Shown one piece after another: positions 42,984 through 53,922 of a stretch of DNA of 64,000 nt. The position numbers and the translations under genes were made by a program. The DNA is taken from assembly GCF_003054285.1 (NCBI RefSeq), contig NZ_QBKS01000001.1, positions 1 through 64,000 on the forward strand, given 5' to 3'. Source of the DNA: Litoreibacter ponti. GTDB lineage: Bacteria; Pseudomonadota; Alphaproteobacteria; Rhodobacterales; Rhodobacteraceae. The number at the start of each line of letters is the position of its first letter. The first letter of the stretch is position 1. The notes under the pieces are model-generated. The model was given only the letters and a program-made list of their open reading frames with translations. It was not told the origin of the DNA and did no database searches.

Positions 42984-43481
42984 ATGAGTATGCAAAAGCC
43001 TTTGGTCAGCCCGGAAGCCCGGGTTTTCATGACCAGCTATCTGGACAGTTTGGCCCTGGTCGAGCGGCTCCACCGTCTTCTTCTCGACGTGATCAAGGAC
43101 GAGTTCGAACGCCTCGGCATCCTCGATATCAACTCCGTGCAGGCGCTGCTTCTGTTTAACATCGGCGACAACGAGGTGACCGCGGGCGAGCTGAAGTCGC
43201 GCGGCTACTATCAGGGCTCGAATGTGTCCTACAATCTCAAGAAGCTGGTCGAAATGGGCTACATGCACCACCAGCGCTGCGAGATTGACCGCCGCTCGGT
43301 GCGCGTGCGCCTGACGGAAAAGGGGCGCGACGTGCGCAACAACGTCTCAGAACTGTTCGAGCGTCACGCCGTTGGTCTGGAAGAGAAGGGTATTCTGGGC
43401 ACGACCGGGATCGACGAGATCAACCACTCGCTGCGCCGGATGGAGCGGTATTGGGCAGATCAGATCCGGTATATCTACTGA
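42984..43481 (+). CDS. MarR family regulator, LdtR-like
   Basis: 165 residues with the MarR winged helix (VQALLLFNIGDNEVTAGELKSRGYYQGSNVSYNLKKLVEMGYMHHQRCEIDRRSVRVRLTEKG). It closely resembles LdtR of Liberibacter and Rhizobiales, which controls an L,D-transpeptidase and stress tolerance and binds aromatic ligands; whether it does so here is inferred. AAGCCGGAGAAT precedes ATG 42984. Its 3' end overlaps converging ccmD by seven bases. Confidence 0.9.
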   Translation: MSMQKPLVSPEARVFMTSYLDSLALVERLHRLLLDVIKDEFERLGILDINSVQALLLFNIGDNEVTAGELKSRGYYQGSNVSYNLKKLVEMGYMHHQRCEIDRRSVRVRLTEKGRDVRNNVSELFERHAVGLEEKGILGTTGIDEINHSLRRMERYWADQIRYIY

Positions 43482-43639
43482 CGGGCCGCGTCGCTTTTGC
43501 GGCGCGCTTCGACCTCTGCCAGACGCGCCTTGGCGCGTTTGGACTGCCAAATGGACATGACGACAAGCCCCGCCAAAAGCGCGATCGAGACGGCATAAGA
43601 CGACAGGACTGTGTCTGCATATTTTCCAAGATCAGGCAT
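43475..43639 (-). CDS. ccmD: Heme exporter protein CcmD
   Basis: 54-residue inner-membrane protein (MPDLGKYADTVLSSYAVSIALLAGLVVMSIWQ and so on) with one membrane helix and a basic C-terminus, as in CcmD/HelD. It helps release heme-loaded CcmE from CcmABC in system I cytochrome c maturation. It lies 58 bases behind ccmC. Too short for many gene finders. Confidence 0.85.
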   Translation of the reverse strand: MPDLGKYADTVLSSYAVSIALLAGLVVMSIWQSKRAKARLAEVEARRKSDAARQ

Positions 43640-43697
43640 TAGCAGGCTTTCGATACTGAACTAACTGGGTTGGTATCGACTAGGATCGGGGCGCAGG

Positions 43698-44426
43698 TCA
43701 TGCCATCCGCTCCTGCGCCACAAGAGCCGCGGTGCGCCGCGCGCGGATTTCAGTCCGGGTGCGCAGCAGGACCAGCGCGAGGAACAACAGCACGAAGCCC
43801 GCAATACTGACGAGCAGCGGGAAATAGAAGACGTCCGCCACGTTCTCTTCCTTGTCCAGCGACAAAGATGCCCCCTGGTGCAGGCCCTGGTTCCAGAAAT
43901 TAACCGCGTAGCGTGACAGCAAGGCGAAGACCGATCCGACCAAGCACAGGACCGATGTCAGGTCGGCGGCAGTGTCCGGGTTTTCGATCGCAGCCCAGAG
44001 CGCGATGTAGCCAAGGTAGAATAGGAACAGGATCAGGAAGGATGTCAGCCGTGGGTCCCACGCCCAATAAGTGCCCCACATCGGCTCACCCCATATCGCC
44101 CCCGTCGCCAACGCGATCAACGTCATCGTGACCCCCACCGGCGCCGCGGCCTTGGCCGCCAACGCAGAGACATGGTGGCGTCGGATGAGCCAGATGAGCG
44201 AGCAGACCAGCATCATCAGCCATGCATTGATTGCCATCAATGCGGACGGCACATGCAGGTAGATGATCTTTACGGTCGAACCCTGACGGAAATCGTCTGG
44301 TGTGAAGAAGAACCCCCACACCAGACCGACGACAAGGCAGACAAGCGACAGCACGGTGACCGCGGGCAACAGCTTGCCCGAGGTCTGCATGAAGCGCGTT
44401 GGATTGGCGTATTCCCAAATCGACAT
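43698..44426 (-). CDS. ccmC: Heme exporter permease CcmC
   Basis: 242-residue membrane protein with six helices and the tryptophan-rich motif WGTYWAWDPRLT that contacts heme handed to CcmE. Histidines in YLHVPSA and RRHHVS are candidate axial ligands. A gap of 78 bases separates it from ccmB, while ccmD follows. It serves the cytochromes at 29046 and 29526 among others. Confidence 0.95.
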   Translation of the reverse strand: MSIWEYANPTRFMQTSGKLLPAVTVLSLVCLVVGLVWGFFFTPDDFRQGSTVKIIYLHVPSALMAINAWLMMLVCSLIWLIRRHHVSALAAKAAAPVGVTMTLIALATGAIWGEPMWGTYWAWDPRLTSFLILFLFYLGYIALWAAIENPDTAADLTSVLCLVGSVFALLSRYAVNFWNQGLHQGASLSLDKEENVADVFYFPLLVSIAGFVLLFLALVLLRTRTEIRARRTAALVAQERMA

Positions 44427-44504
44427 GTGTCAGATTTATGGGACGGGCGCGACCGGGGCAATGGGCATTCTGGCGCGCTTTGCCCTCCGTGGGTCACGAG
44501 CGTG

Positions 44505-45161
44505 TCAGCGCAGGTTCATGCGCAGGGCCGCGGCGGTCGCAAAGGGCAGCAGCGCCGCGCATCCGGCGGTGATGGCGGCCACGAAGAGAAGCGGGGTCGT
44601 GGCGGCAAGCCCGTCCGCCCCGCGCCGCACGGCCTCCGCCCCGAAGATCAGGGTCGGCATGTAGAGCGGCAGCACCAGCAGCGAGATCAGCAACCCGCCA
44701 CGCTTCAACCCGACTGTCAGCGCCGCACCGAACGTGCCCAGCATCGACAATGCGGGCGTGCCAAGCGCAAGAGAGGTGATCAGCCAGGCCGTCGCCTGCG
44801 CATCCATGTTCAGCAAGACGCCCAGGACGGGTGCCGCGAGCGTCAGTGGCAGGCCGGTGGTCAACCAGTGGGACAGCGCCTTCAGGGTTGCCGCCGCCTC
44901 CAGCGGGAGCGGGGAGGTCGCGAGCAGATCCAGTGTGCCGTCCTCAAAGTCGAGCTGAAAGATACGGTCGAGCGACAGCAGGCAGGCCAGCAAGGCCCCG
45001 ACCCAGAGGATGCCCGGCGCGATGCGCGACAGCATCTCGGCATTGGGGCCGACGCCGAACGGGACGAGCACCACGAGGATCAGGAAAAAGGCAAGGCCAA
45101 GCCCAAAGCCGCCGCCCACGCGAATGGCGAGCATCAGGTCGCGGCGCAAAAGGGCAATCAC
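44505..45161 (-). CDS. ccmB: Heme exporter permease CcmB
   Basis: 218-residue membrane protein with six hydrophobic segments, partner of the CcmA ATPase. It opens MIALLRRDLMLAIRVGGGFG, as in the family. The start is a GTG at 45161 that overlaps the ccmA TGA (GTGA), with GAGG upstream. Confidence 0.94.
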   Translation of the reverse strand: MIALLRRDLMLAIRVGGGFGLGLAFFLILVVLVPFGVGPNAEMLSRIAPGILWVGALLACLLSLDRIFQLDFEDGTLDLLATSPLPLEAAATLKALSHWLTTGLPLTLAAPVLGVLLNMDAQATAWLITSLALGTPALSMLGTFGAALTVGLKRGGLLISLLVLPLYMPTLIFGAEAVRRGADGLAATTPLLFVAAITAGCAALLPFATAAALRMNLR

Positions 45162-45787
45162 GACAAGGCCTCGTCTAGAAATGGATCGCTTTCGGGCGCG
45201 GCTGCGCGTGTAGCCTTGAACTGCCCGACATCGAGCACGCGCGCGGCGGGCAGGCCAAGATCGATATGGGTCGCGATGATCGCAGCGCCGCCGGCGTCGA
45301 GATGCGCGGTCACGGCCGCGGCAAAGCGGGCGACGTTTTCGGTGTCGAGCGACACGGTCGGCTCATCCAGCGCCCAAACGGGGCGGCCCGTCAGCAACAG
45401 ACGCGACAGCGACAGGCGTCGCTTTTGCCCCGCAGACAGGTCTTGCGCACGTCGCGTCAGCAAGTCGCCCAGGTCGAAAGCCTCTACTGCTGGCCGGATG
45501 TCGCCGGTGCCGAAGATGTCGGCCCAGAATTGCAGGTTCTCGGCAACGCTCAGCTGTGCCTTCAGACCGTCGGCATGGGCCGCGTAGGCAACGTCATCGC
45601 ACGATGTGTTCAGCGTGCCGGAAACCGGGGGTGTCAGCCCTGCGAGACAGCGCAGCAAGGTGGTCTTGCCCGCGCCGTTGGGTCCGCGCAGAATCAGCGC
45701 CTCTCCGCCGCTGACGGAGAAGCAAACGTCGGACAAAACCGTCACCGGGCCGCGCCTGCAGGCCAGATTTTGCACGCTGAATTCCAT
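45158..45787 (-). CDS. ccmA: Heme exporter ATPase CcmA
   Basis: 209-residue ABC ATPase that drives release of holo-CcmE during cytochrome c maturation. Walker A is GPNGAGKTT, the signature LSAGQKRRLSLSRLL and Walker B WALDEPTVSLD. It starts the ccmABCD run; no ccmG or ccmE follows within the window. Confidence 0.95.
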   Translation of the reverse strand: MEFSVQNLACRRGPVTVLSDVCFSVSGGEALILRGPNGAGKTTLLRCLAGLTPPVSGTLNTSCDDVAYAAHADGLKAQLSVAENLQFWADIFGTGDIRPAVEAFDLGDLLTRRAQDLSAGQKRRLSLSRLLLTGRPVWALDEPTVSLDTENVARFAAAVTAHLDAGGAAIIATHIDLGLPAARVLDVGQFKATRAAAPESDPFLDEALS

Positions 45788-45833
45788 GGGTTAAGCCGTA
45801 GCGCATCACTTTGGTGCCGGAAACAAAGAAAAA

Positions 45834-45851
45834 TGTATGCAATTGCATACA
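45834..45851. promoter_or_regulatory. 18-bp perfect palindrome, probable operator
   Basis: TGTATGCAATTGCATACA is a perfect inverted repeat in the divergent gap, 47 bases from the ccmA start and 103 bases from the acnA start. The shape fits a GntR-family operator. The controlled gene and regulator are unknown. Confidence 0.55.
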
Positions 45852-45953
45852 ATTATGATGTCCGGGGCGTTTTGCCCCCTTGATCGCCTGAAAAACTTGG
45901 GGCATCACCACATCTGAACAGCCCGAATTCACATAACCTCAGGAGCTTTGCCT

Positions 45954-48722
<2,769 letters not shown>

Positions 48723-48744
48723 GGTTTTCGCCCGCGTATGATCT

Positions 48745-48782
48745 GGCCCGCCCCAGGTTGATCCTTGGGGCGGGCCTTTTTT
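48745..48782 (+). terminator. Rho-independent terminator after acnA
   Basis: Perfect 11-bp stem GGCCCGCCCCA/TGGGGCGGGCC with a 10-base loop and six T residues, 22 bases after the acnA stop. Confidence 0.93.
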
Positions 48783-48842
48783 GTGCCCGGGCGAGGAGGG
48801 TCAGGCTTGGCCTTTGCGCCGACAGCCTGCATTGTGGACCCT

Positions 48843-49289
48843 ATGAAAGGTTTCCCCGATCTTCCGCCGCTCTGGCTTGTGCTGTTTCTGATGATCAACT
48901 GGGCGGTCTCGACCGCAATCCCGGGCAATCCAAGCGCGCCGGTGCTGGATTATGTCAGCTGGGGGCTGATCGGGCTGGGCTTGGCGTTGATCGCGTGGTC
49001 GGCCATCTGGTTTTGGCGCCGCAAGACGCCGATCGAACCGCACCACACGCCGAAAGCCCTGATCGTCGAGGGTCCGTACCGTGTCTCGCGCAATCCGATT
49101 TATCTGGCGCTTGTCATCATCCTTGCGGGTGCCGTGATCGGGCGCGGCCAGCCGGTCTGCCTGATTCTCGTGCCGCTGTTCTGGGGCACCCTGAACCGGC
49201 GCTTCGTACTGCCCGAAGAGCAAGGGCTGCGCGATGCATTCGGCGCAGAGGCCGAGGCCTATCTGTCGCGCACGCGCCGCTGGATATGA
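48843..49289 (+). CDS. Isoprenylcysteine methyltransferase-like membrane protein
   Basis: 148-residue membrane protein with three to four helices. The C-terminal part GPYRVSRNPIYLALVIILAGAVIGRG and later LPEEQGLRDAFGAEAEAYLSRTRRW is the ICMT/PEMT signature, which binds S-adenosylmethionine at the membrane face. The substrate may be a lipid or a small molecule. Start at ATG 48843, downstream of the acnA terminator. Confidence 0.82.
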   Translation: MKGFPDLPPLWLVLFLMINWAVSTAIPGNPSAPVLDYVSWGLIGLGLALIAWSAIWFWRRKTPIEPHHTPKALIVEGPYRVSRNPIYLALVIILAGAVIGRGQPVCLILVPLFWGTLNRRFVLPEEQGLRDAFGAEAEAYLSRTRRWI

Positions 49290-49372
49290 CAAAAACTCGC
49301 AAAGGCTTGATTGGTGTGTGCACGAATGCGAGCCTAGATAGGGCACACACGCAAAAGGGACGATTTCCTCAC

Positions 49373-50074
49373 ATGCTCAAACGCCTGACCGCCGCCGCGC
49401 TTGCCGCGCTCGTTCTGACCCCTGCGACCGAGGCTACGGCCGGGGGGCCGGTTGTGGTCGAACTTTACACGTCGCAGGGCTGCTCGTCCTGTCCGCCTGC
49501 CGATGCTCTTCTGGGCGAGCTGGCAGAGCGCGAAGACGTCATCGCCTTGAGCCTGCATGTGGACTACTGGGACTATCTCGGCTGGGTCGATGCCTTCGCC
49601 GATCCCGCCTATACCGCCCGCCAGCGCGCCTACGCCAAAGCCGCGGGCAGCACAATGATTTACACCCCGCAGATGGTGATCGGCGGGCGCGACCAGATTG
49701 TCGGCACCAAGGCGATGAAACTCGCGGCCCATATCGACAAGCACAAGGCGCAGGCCAATCCCGTGGATTTGAAACTCGCGCGCGCTGGCGACACGCTCGA
49801 GATCGAAGCGGTGCCGGCGGCCAATGTGCCACGCGGCATGGTGATCTTCCTTGTTCGCTACACGCCGCAGCAAAGCGTCAAGATCAAGCGCGGCGAGAAC
49901 GCGGGCCAAGACCTGACCTATCACAACGTCGTCGACAGCTTCATGGCGATCGGCAAATGGGACGGGGGCAAGCCACTGTCGATTACCGCTGATGCACCGG
50001 GCGAGACGCCCGCGGTCGTCATCATTCAGGACGGCGCGTCCGGTCCCATTTTGGCCGCCGCGCGGGTCGACTGA
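49373..50074 (+). CDS. DUF1223 secreted thioredoxin-like protein
   Basis: 233 residues with a signal peptide (MLKRLTAAALAALVLTPATEATA). VVELYTSQGCSSCPPADALLGEL places a CSSC pair at the start of a thioredoxin-like fold, as in DUF1223. VDYWDYLGWVDAFADPAYTARQRAYA is another family block. Probably a periplasmic redox protein. Its last 49 bases overlap the converging acyltransferase gene. Confidence 0.87.
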   Translation: MLKRLTAAALAALVLTPATEATAGGPVVVELYTSQGCSSCPPADALLGELAEREDVIALSLHVDYWDYLGWVDAFADPAYTARQRAYAKAAGSTMIYTPQMVIGGRDQIVGTKAMKLAAHIDKHKAQANPVDLKLARAGDTLEIEAVPAANVPRGMVIFLVRYTPQQSVKIKRGENAGQDLTYHNVVDSFMAIGKWDGGKPLSITADAPGETPAVVIIQDGASGPILAAARVD

Positions 50075-50973
50075 CGCTCCGCCGCGCGCTCTGGCTTCCA
50101 GCGCCGGTGTATCCAGAACCACTGCTCCATATGCTGGCGCACTAGCGCCTCTAGGCTGTCATTGAGCGCTTGGGTCATTTGCACCGGATCGGTGTGTGGG
50201 ATCGGCGCTTCGCAGATCACCTCGAAATCGAGACCATTGGGCTGGCGCACGCCGTAGACGGGAACAACGAGGGCGTCATATTTCAGCGCGAGCTCTGCGG
50301 CGGACAGCGCGGTCGGGGCGGGCTTGCCGAAGAAGTCCAGATCGGCCCCGTCGCCCATGTATTGATCCATCAGGAACCCGGCCATGCCGCCGCCGCGCAG
50401 GAATTTGATGAGGCCGGATAAGCCTTTACGTCCACGCGGAAAAACCGGCTCGCCGATCTTCGAGATTGCCGCGACATAGTGCGGATTGAAGAACCCGTTG
50501 TTCATTTCGCGGTAAAGCGCGCCCACGTTGAAGCCTGCCGCGATCAGCGCCGCGCGCGGCGCGTCGTAATTGCCGAAATGGCCGGTGACTAACACCACCG
50601 GACGGCCTGCTTTGTGGGCCTCGCGCAACGCGGCAACCCCATCACCTGTCAGCGGCGCATGCTTGAAACGGTCGGTAAAGCCGCGGCCCGAATATATCTC
50701 GATCAACGTGCGGCCCGCATTGTCCGGCACGGCGCGCACGAGGCGCTCGACCTCCGACGCAGGCAGGTCCGGCAGGACATAGGCAAGGTTCTCGCGCACG
50801 CGTTTGGAATAGCCTGCAACCGGAGCCACGATGCGCGAGACGATCCAGCCCGCCATCGGGACGCGCGCGCGATAAGGCACCGCCAGCGCCAGTCCAATGA
50901 TGCCACGGATCGCCAGATTTGCGATGAAATCGGGCGCGCCTCTGCGCCCTGCCGCGGTGCTGCCTAGTGCCAT
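50026..50973 (-). CDS. Lysophospholipid/lauroyl acyltransferase (LpxL/HtrB-like)
   Basis: 315-residue membrane-associated acyltransferase. The HxxxxD motif is TGHFGNYD, and an N-terminal membrane segment (NLAIRGIIGLALAVPY) and FPRGRKGLSGLIKFLRGGG follow family lines for late lipid A acylation or ornithine/phospholipid acylation. It is the last gene of the nine-gene leftward run, three bases after the DMT gene. The 3' end overlaps the DUF1223 gene. Confidence 0.88.
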   Translation of the reverse strand: MALGSTAAGRRGAPDFIANLAIRGIIGLALAVPYRARVPMAGWIVSRIVAPVAGYSKRVRENLAYVLPDLPASEVERLVRAVPDNAGRTLIEIYSGRGFTDRFKHAPLTGDGVAALREAHKAGRPVVLVTGHFGNYDAPRAALIAAGFNVGALYREMNNGFFNPHYVAAISKIGEPVFPRGRKGLSGLIKFLRGGGMAGFLMDQYMGDGADLDFFGKPAPTALSAAELALKYDALVVPVYGVRQPNGLDFEVICEAPIPHTDPVQMTQALNDSLEALVRQHMEQWFWIHRRWKPERAAERQSTRAAAKMGPDAPS

Positions 50974-50976
50974 GGT

Positions 50977-51840
50977 CTAGCTCGCTTTGACGCGTGTTTC
51001 CCGGTGCCAGACATAGAGCCCGGCCCCCACGATCACAAGAGCGCCGACATAGACCGGCCCGTCGGGGTAGTTGGCGAAGAACACGATCCCCCAGATGGTC
51101 GAGAACACCAATGCCACGTAAGTGAACGGGGCCAGCAGCGATGCAGGCGCCATCGAAAGCGCGCGGATCAGCAAGAGCTGCCCCATGGTGCCAAGTAGCC
51201 CAACGCCCAGCATCCATGGCAGATCACCCAACTCCAGCGGCTCCCAAAAGAACGGGACGATCGCGCAAAGAACCACGGTGGCGACGCTGCCGGTATAAAA
51301 GAGCGAGGTCCACACGTCCTCGCCATGGCCCGCGTACCGGGTCAGCAGCGCGTAGGTGGAATAGCACGCGACACCGCACAAGGTCAGAAGCGCGTAGGGC
51401 GTGAAGGCCTCTGTGCCGGGGCGCAGCACGATCATCGCGCCCAGGAAGGCGACGCCCGCCGCCGCCGCGCGGCGCATCCCGAACCGCTCGCCCAGAAAAA
51501 TCGCAGCCCCGATCATGATCACCACCGGGCTGATCTGCATCAGCGCGGTCGTCTCGATCAGTGACATCTTGAGAAAGCCAAAGAAGAAAAAGCCCGTCGT
51601 GCAGAGCAGCATGAAGCCGCGCAGCACTTGCAGACCCAGCCGCTGCGTTTGAACGACACTGCGCAGGCGCGGGGCGACCAGAAGCGTGACCACCACCATC
51701 TGCACCGTGTAGCGCGCCCAAAGCGTCTGGATCGTGTCGACGCGGGTCGACAGCGCCTTGGCGCAGACATCCATCAAGGTGAACATGAGCGTGGCCGCGA
51801 CCATCAAGGCGATGCCGCGAGCGATATTGGTTTGGGCCAT
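50977..51840 (-). CDS. EamA/DMT family transporter
   Basis: 287-residue inner-membrane protein with ten helices in two EamA repeats (GIALMVAATLMFTLMDVCAKAL opens repeat one; PYALLTLCGVACYSTYALLTRYAG opens repeat two). It moves metabolites; the substrate is unknown. It follows the nitrile hydratase alpha gene by three bases, so it could handle the substrate or product of that enzyme, which is inference. Confidence 0.88.
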   Translation of the reverse strand: MAQTNIARGIALMVAATLMFTLMDVCAKALSTRVDTIQTLWARYTVQMVVVTLLVAPRLRSVVQTQRLGLQVLRGFMLLCTTGFFFFGFLKMSLIETTALMQISPVVIMIGAAIFLGERFGMRRAAAAGVAFLGAMIVLRPGTEAFTPYALLTLCGVACYSTYALLTRYAGHGEDVWTSLFYTGSVATVVLCAIVPFFWEPLELGDLPWMLGVGLLGTMGQLLLIRALSMAPASLLAPFTYVALVFSTIWGIVFFANYPDGPVYVGALVIVGAGLYVWHRETRVKAS

Positions 51841-51843
51841 GGG

Positions 51844-52485
51844 CTACGGCGCTTTGGGCAACCCGGTGCCGATCATGCTGTCGCGGGTCACGAGCGCGGC
51901 CAGCGCCGCCTCGTCGAGGCCGTCGGTCCCGGAAGGCCGGGCAGGCAGCACGATGTAGCGCATATCTGCGGTGCTGTCATGGACCCGAAGGGTCTTGTCT
52001 GCGGGCAAATCCACGCCAAACTCGCGCAGCACAGCGCGCGGCTCGCGCACCGCGCGGGAGCGGTATTCGCGGGTCTTATACCAATCGGGCGGCAGCCCCA
52101 GCAGGTTGCGCGGGTAGCACGAACACAGCGTGCACACGATCAGGTTGTGTACGTCCGCGGTGTTCTCCACCGCCACCAAATGCATCGGTCCGATGTCGAA
52201 CCCCATCTCGCGCGCCGCGTCCGATCCGTTTGCCAGTAGCCGCGCCTTGAAATCCGGGTCGGTCCAGGCCCGTGCCACCACAGCCGCCCCGTTCGCGGGC
52301 GAACGTGCATCCATCGCATCGACCTGCGCCTGAATCTGTGCCGCCGTCAGCTCGCCTTTCTCGACCATCAGCTCGCGGATCGCGACCTCCATGGTCTGCC
52401 AATAGGTCAGCGGCCCGTCATTGTCAGCGCGATAGGGGTGGCCCGAGGGCGATAGGTGATCATGGTCGTGATGGTCATGGGGCAT
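51844..52485 (-). CDS. nthA: Nitrile hydratase-type alpha subunit, cobalt type
   Basis: 213-residue catalytic subunit. The metal site is VCTLCSC at 117-123 (Cys118, Cys121, Cys123); CTLCSC is the cobalt form, CSLCSC the iron form. Two of the cysteines are oxidised to sulfinic and sulfenic acid in the active family. The N-terminus is His/Asp-rich (HDHHDHDH), perhaps for metal loading. It corresponds to the gamma subunit of thiocyanate hydrolase. Its start overlaps the preceding gene by 11 bases. Confidence 0.92.
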   Translation of the reverse strand: MPHDHHDHDHLSPSGHPYRADNDGPLTYWQTMEVAIRELMVEKGELTAAQIQAQVDAMDARSPANGAAVVARAWTDPDFKARLLANGSDAAREMGFDIGPMHLVAVENTADVHNLIVCTLCSCYPRNLLGLPPDWYKTREYRSRAVREPRAVLREFGVDLPADKTLRVHDSTADMRYIVLPARPSGTDGLDEAALAALVTRDSMIGTGLPKAP

Positions 52486-52753
52486 CTTGGTCGATCCAAT
52501 GCTCGTAAATCTCGGCGTCCAGCGTGTCTTGCGGGGCTTCAGCGTCCGGCCAGATATGGCCCATCTCGAAACGGACGCGATACAGGACACGCTCCGGCGC
52601 GGGCACCATGTAGGCCAGCTGTTCGGGGTTTTTGAACGGGCCGAGAACCCGCTCGATCACGCCCTCGCGCCCACGCAGGTAATGCGGCGTTCGGATATGG
52701 CCCGGCGGCGCCATGCGCTTGATCTTCACACGGGTTCCGGGCGTGAGACTCAC
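52475..52753 (-). CDS. Nitrile hydratase beta subunit, C-terminal half
   Basis: 92-residue SH3-like barrel matching only the C-terminal domain of NHase beta. GTRVKIKRMAPPGHIRTPHYLRGREGVIERVLGPFKNPE and LYRVRFEMGHIWPD are diagnostic. The N-terminal half is the separate gene upstream, overlapping in an ATGA. A stand-alone half of this kind is found in thiocyanate hydrolase and toyocamycin-type nitrile hydratase, not in ordinary two-subunit enzymes. Confidence 0.87.
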   Translation of the reverse strand: MSLTPGTRVKIKRMAPPGHIRTPHYLRGREGVIERVLGPFKNPEQLAYMVPAPERVLYRVRFEMGHIWPDAEAPQDTLDAEIYEHWIDQDAP

Positions 52754-53085
52754 GACTGCGCCGCCCCGTAGGTGTCACCGCGCGCCTTCACCTCTTCCAT
52801 CTTGGCGCCGAGCTCGGTTACCGAATAAACGCCAGCCTCCAGCAGATTCTGGTTCAGCGCGGCGACCCAGCGTTCGTAGTAAGTCATGGTCTCGAAGGCG
52901 TCTTGGCCCATGTCCTCCAAGGCGCGGCGCAGCCCGTCCACGGTGAAATGCCCACGGCCCTGACCCAGGATCACCAGCGCGTCAACGCGCTTTTCCCAGA
53001 TCGCGAAATCGTGGCCGTCCTGGGGGACCGGTCCGGCAGCATCGCCGCCCATGTCGTGCCAACGGCGCTCGGGATGCTCCATCAT
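52750..53085 (-). CDS. Nitrile hydratase beta subunit, N-terminal half
   Basis: 111-residue helical protein with the HDMGG...GPV start that marks NHase beta, followed by FTVDGLRRALEDMG and YYERWVAALNQNLLEAGVYSVTEL, the beta helices that clasp alpha. The related accessory protein (TIGR03889/P14K type) lacks the HDxGG start, so the split-beta reading is preferred. Its ATG directly follows the DUF442 stop. Confidence 0.82.
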   Translation of the reverse strand: MMEHPERRWHDMGGDAAGPVPQDGHDFAIWEKRVDALVILGQGRGHFTVDGLRRALEDMGQDAFETMTYYERWVAALNQNLLEAGVYSVTELGAKMEEVKARGDTYGAAQS

Positions 53086-53496
53086 CTAACCTTTCGCCAA
53101 CGCGTCGATTTGTGGCCCCATATGGGGCATGGGGAAGCCAGCTTGTTCCAACGCCGCCAGAATGCGCGGGGTCGGTTGCTTGCCCGCCTGCGCCAGCCCC
53201 CACACGATGGCCGACCGTGTGCCAGATGCGCAATAGGCGAGAACCTTGCCCTCGACCTGCTGGCCCGCGACGTTTTCCATGGTCAGCTGCCCCATCACCA
53301 CCGGGTTGTCCGAAAAGCTGAGCCCTGCGTCTTTCGCAGCGGCCTCGATGTCAGAGGGCTTATCGCCGGGCATGCTTTCCATTTCGGGGCGGTTGCAGAT
53401 GATATGGGTGAAGCCCTCGGCCTTGATCGCCTCGAGATCGGAGGGATGGATTTGCGGGCTGACGGCGAAGTCGGGGGAAAGCGTGCGGATGTCCAT
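53086..53496 (-). CDS. DUF442 (TIGR01244) sulfurtransferase-like protein
   Basis: 136-residue phosphatase-fold/rhodanese-like protein with a catalytic-type loop YCASGTRSA (Cys89). In many alphaproteobacteria this domain is fused to the persulfide dioxygenase in Blh; here it is separate, three genes downstream of the metallo-hydrolase. It probably relays sulfane sulfur. It is followed with no gap by the split nitrile hydratase. Confidence 0.87.
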   Translation of the reverse strand: MDIRTLSPDFAVSPQIHPSDLEAIKAEGFTHIICNRPEMESMPGDKPSDIEAAAKDAGLSFSDNPVVMGQLTMENVAGQQVEGKVLAYCASGTRSAIVWGLAQAGKQPTPRILAALEQAGFPMPHMGPQIDALAKG

Positions 53497-53502
53497 GAGA
53501 CT

Positions 53503-53922
53503 TCAGATACTGTGGGCAGGCGGTCCCGTCCAGAGCTTGCGAACCGGGGGCAGGGCGGCCATGCCCGCGCACATGGAGGCGAAGAACAGCGCCCCGTTCC
53601 ACCCGCCAAAGGACAGCGAAGCCACCGCGGGCCCGGGACACAGCCCCGCAAGCCCCCACCCTGCGCCAAACAGAACCGAGCCTGCGATCAGGTCCGGCGA
53701 CAATCTGGTCTCGGGGCGCGCGGGTGCTGTGCCGCGTGCTTCGGCCAGCCGCCAGGCGAAGAACATCGGGATGATCGCCCCGCCCATCACGAAGGCCAGC
53801 GTCGGATCCCACGCGCCGAAAATGTCGAGCCAGCCGATCACCTTGCGCGTATCGGTCATGCCGGAGACCAGCAATCCGGCCCCGAAGAGCCCGCCTGCGA
53901 GAAGAGAAACCAGAACCCTCAT
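53503..53922 (-). CDS. YeeE/YedE-like membrane protein (DUF6691 type)
   Basis: 139-residue membrane protein of the YeeE/YedE sulfur-transport group with the G-x-G-W-G-L-A-G-L-C-P-G-P motif (cysteine at the pore) and about four helices. It pairs with the gene upstream to give a two-chain transporter for thiosulfate or a sulfane-sulfur species. Overlaps the upstream stop by four bases. Confidence 0.88.
   Translation of the reverse strand: MRVLVSLLAGGLFGAGLLVSGMTDTRKVIGWLDIFGAWDPTLAFVMGGAIIPMFFAWRLAEARGTAPARPETRLSPDLIAGSVLFGAGWGLAGLCPGPAVASLSFGGWNGALFFASMCAGMAALPPVRKLWTGPPAHSI

Noticed and set aside
52750..53085. Nitrile hydratase activator (P14K-type accessory protein)
   Set aside because: The HDMGG start and the order directly before the C-terminal half favour a split beta subunit, though alignment would settle it.
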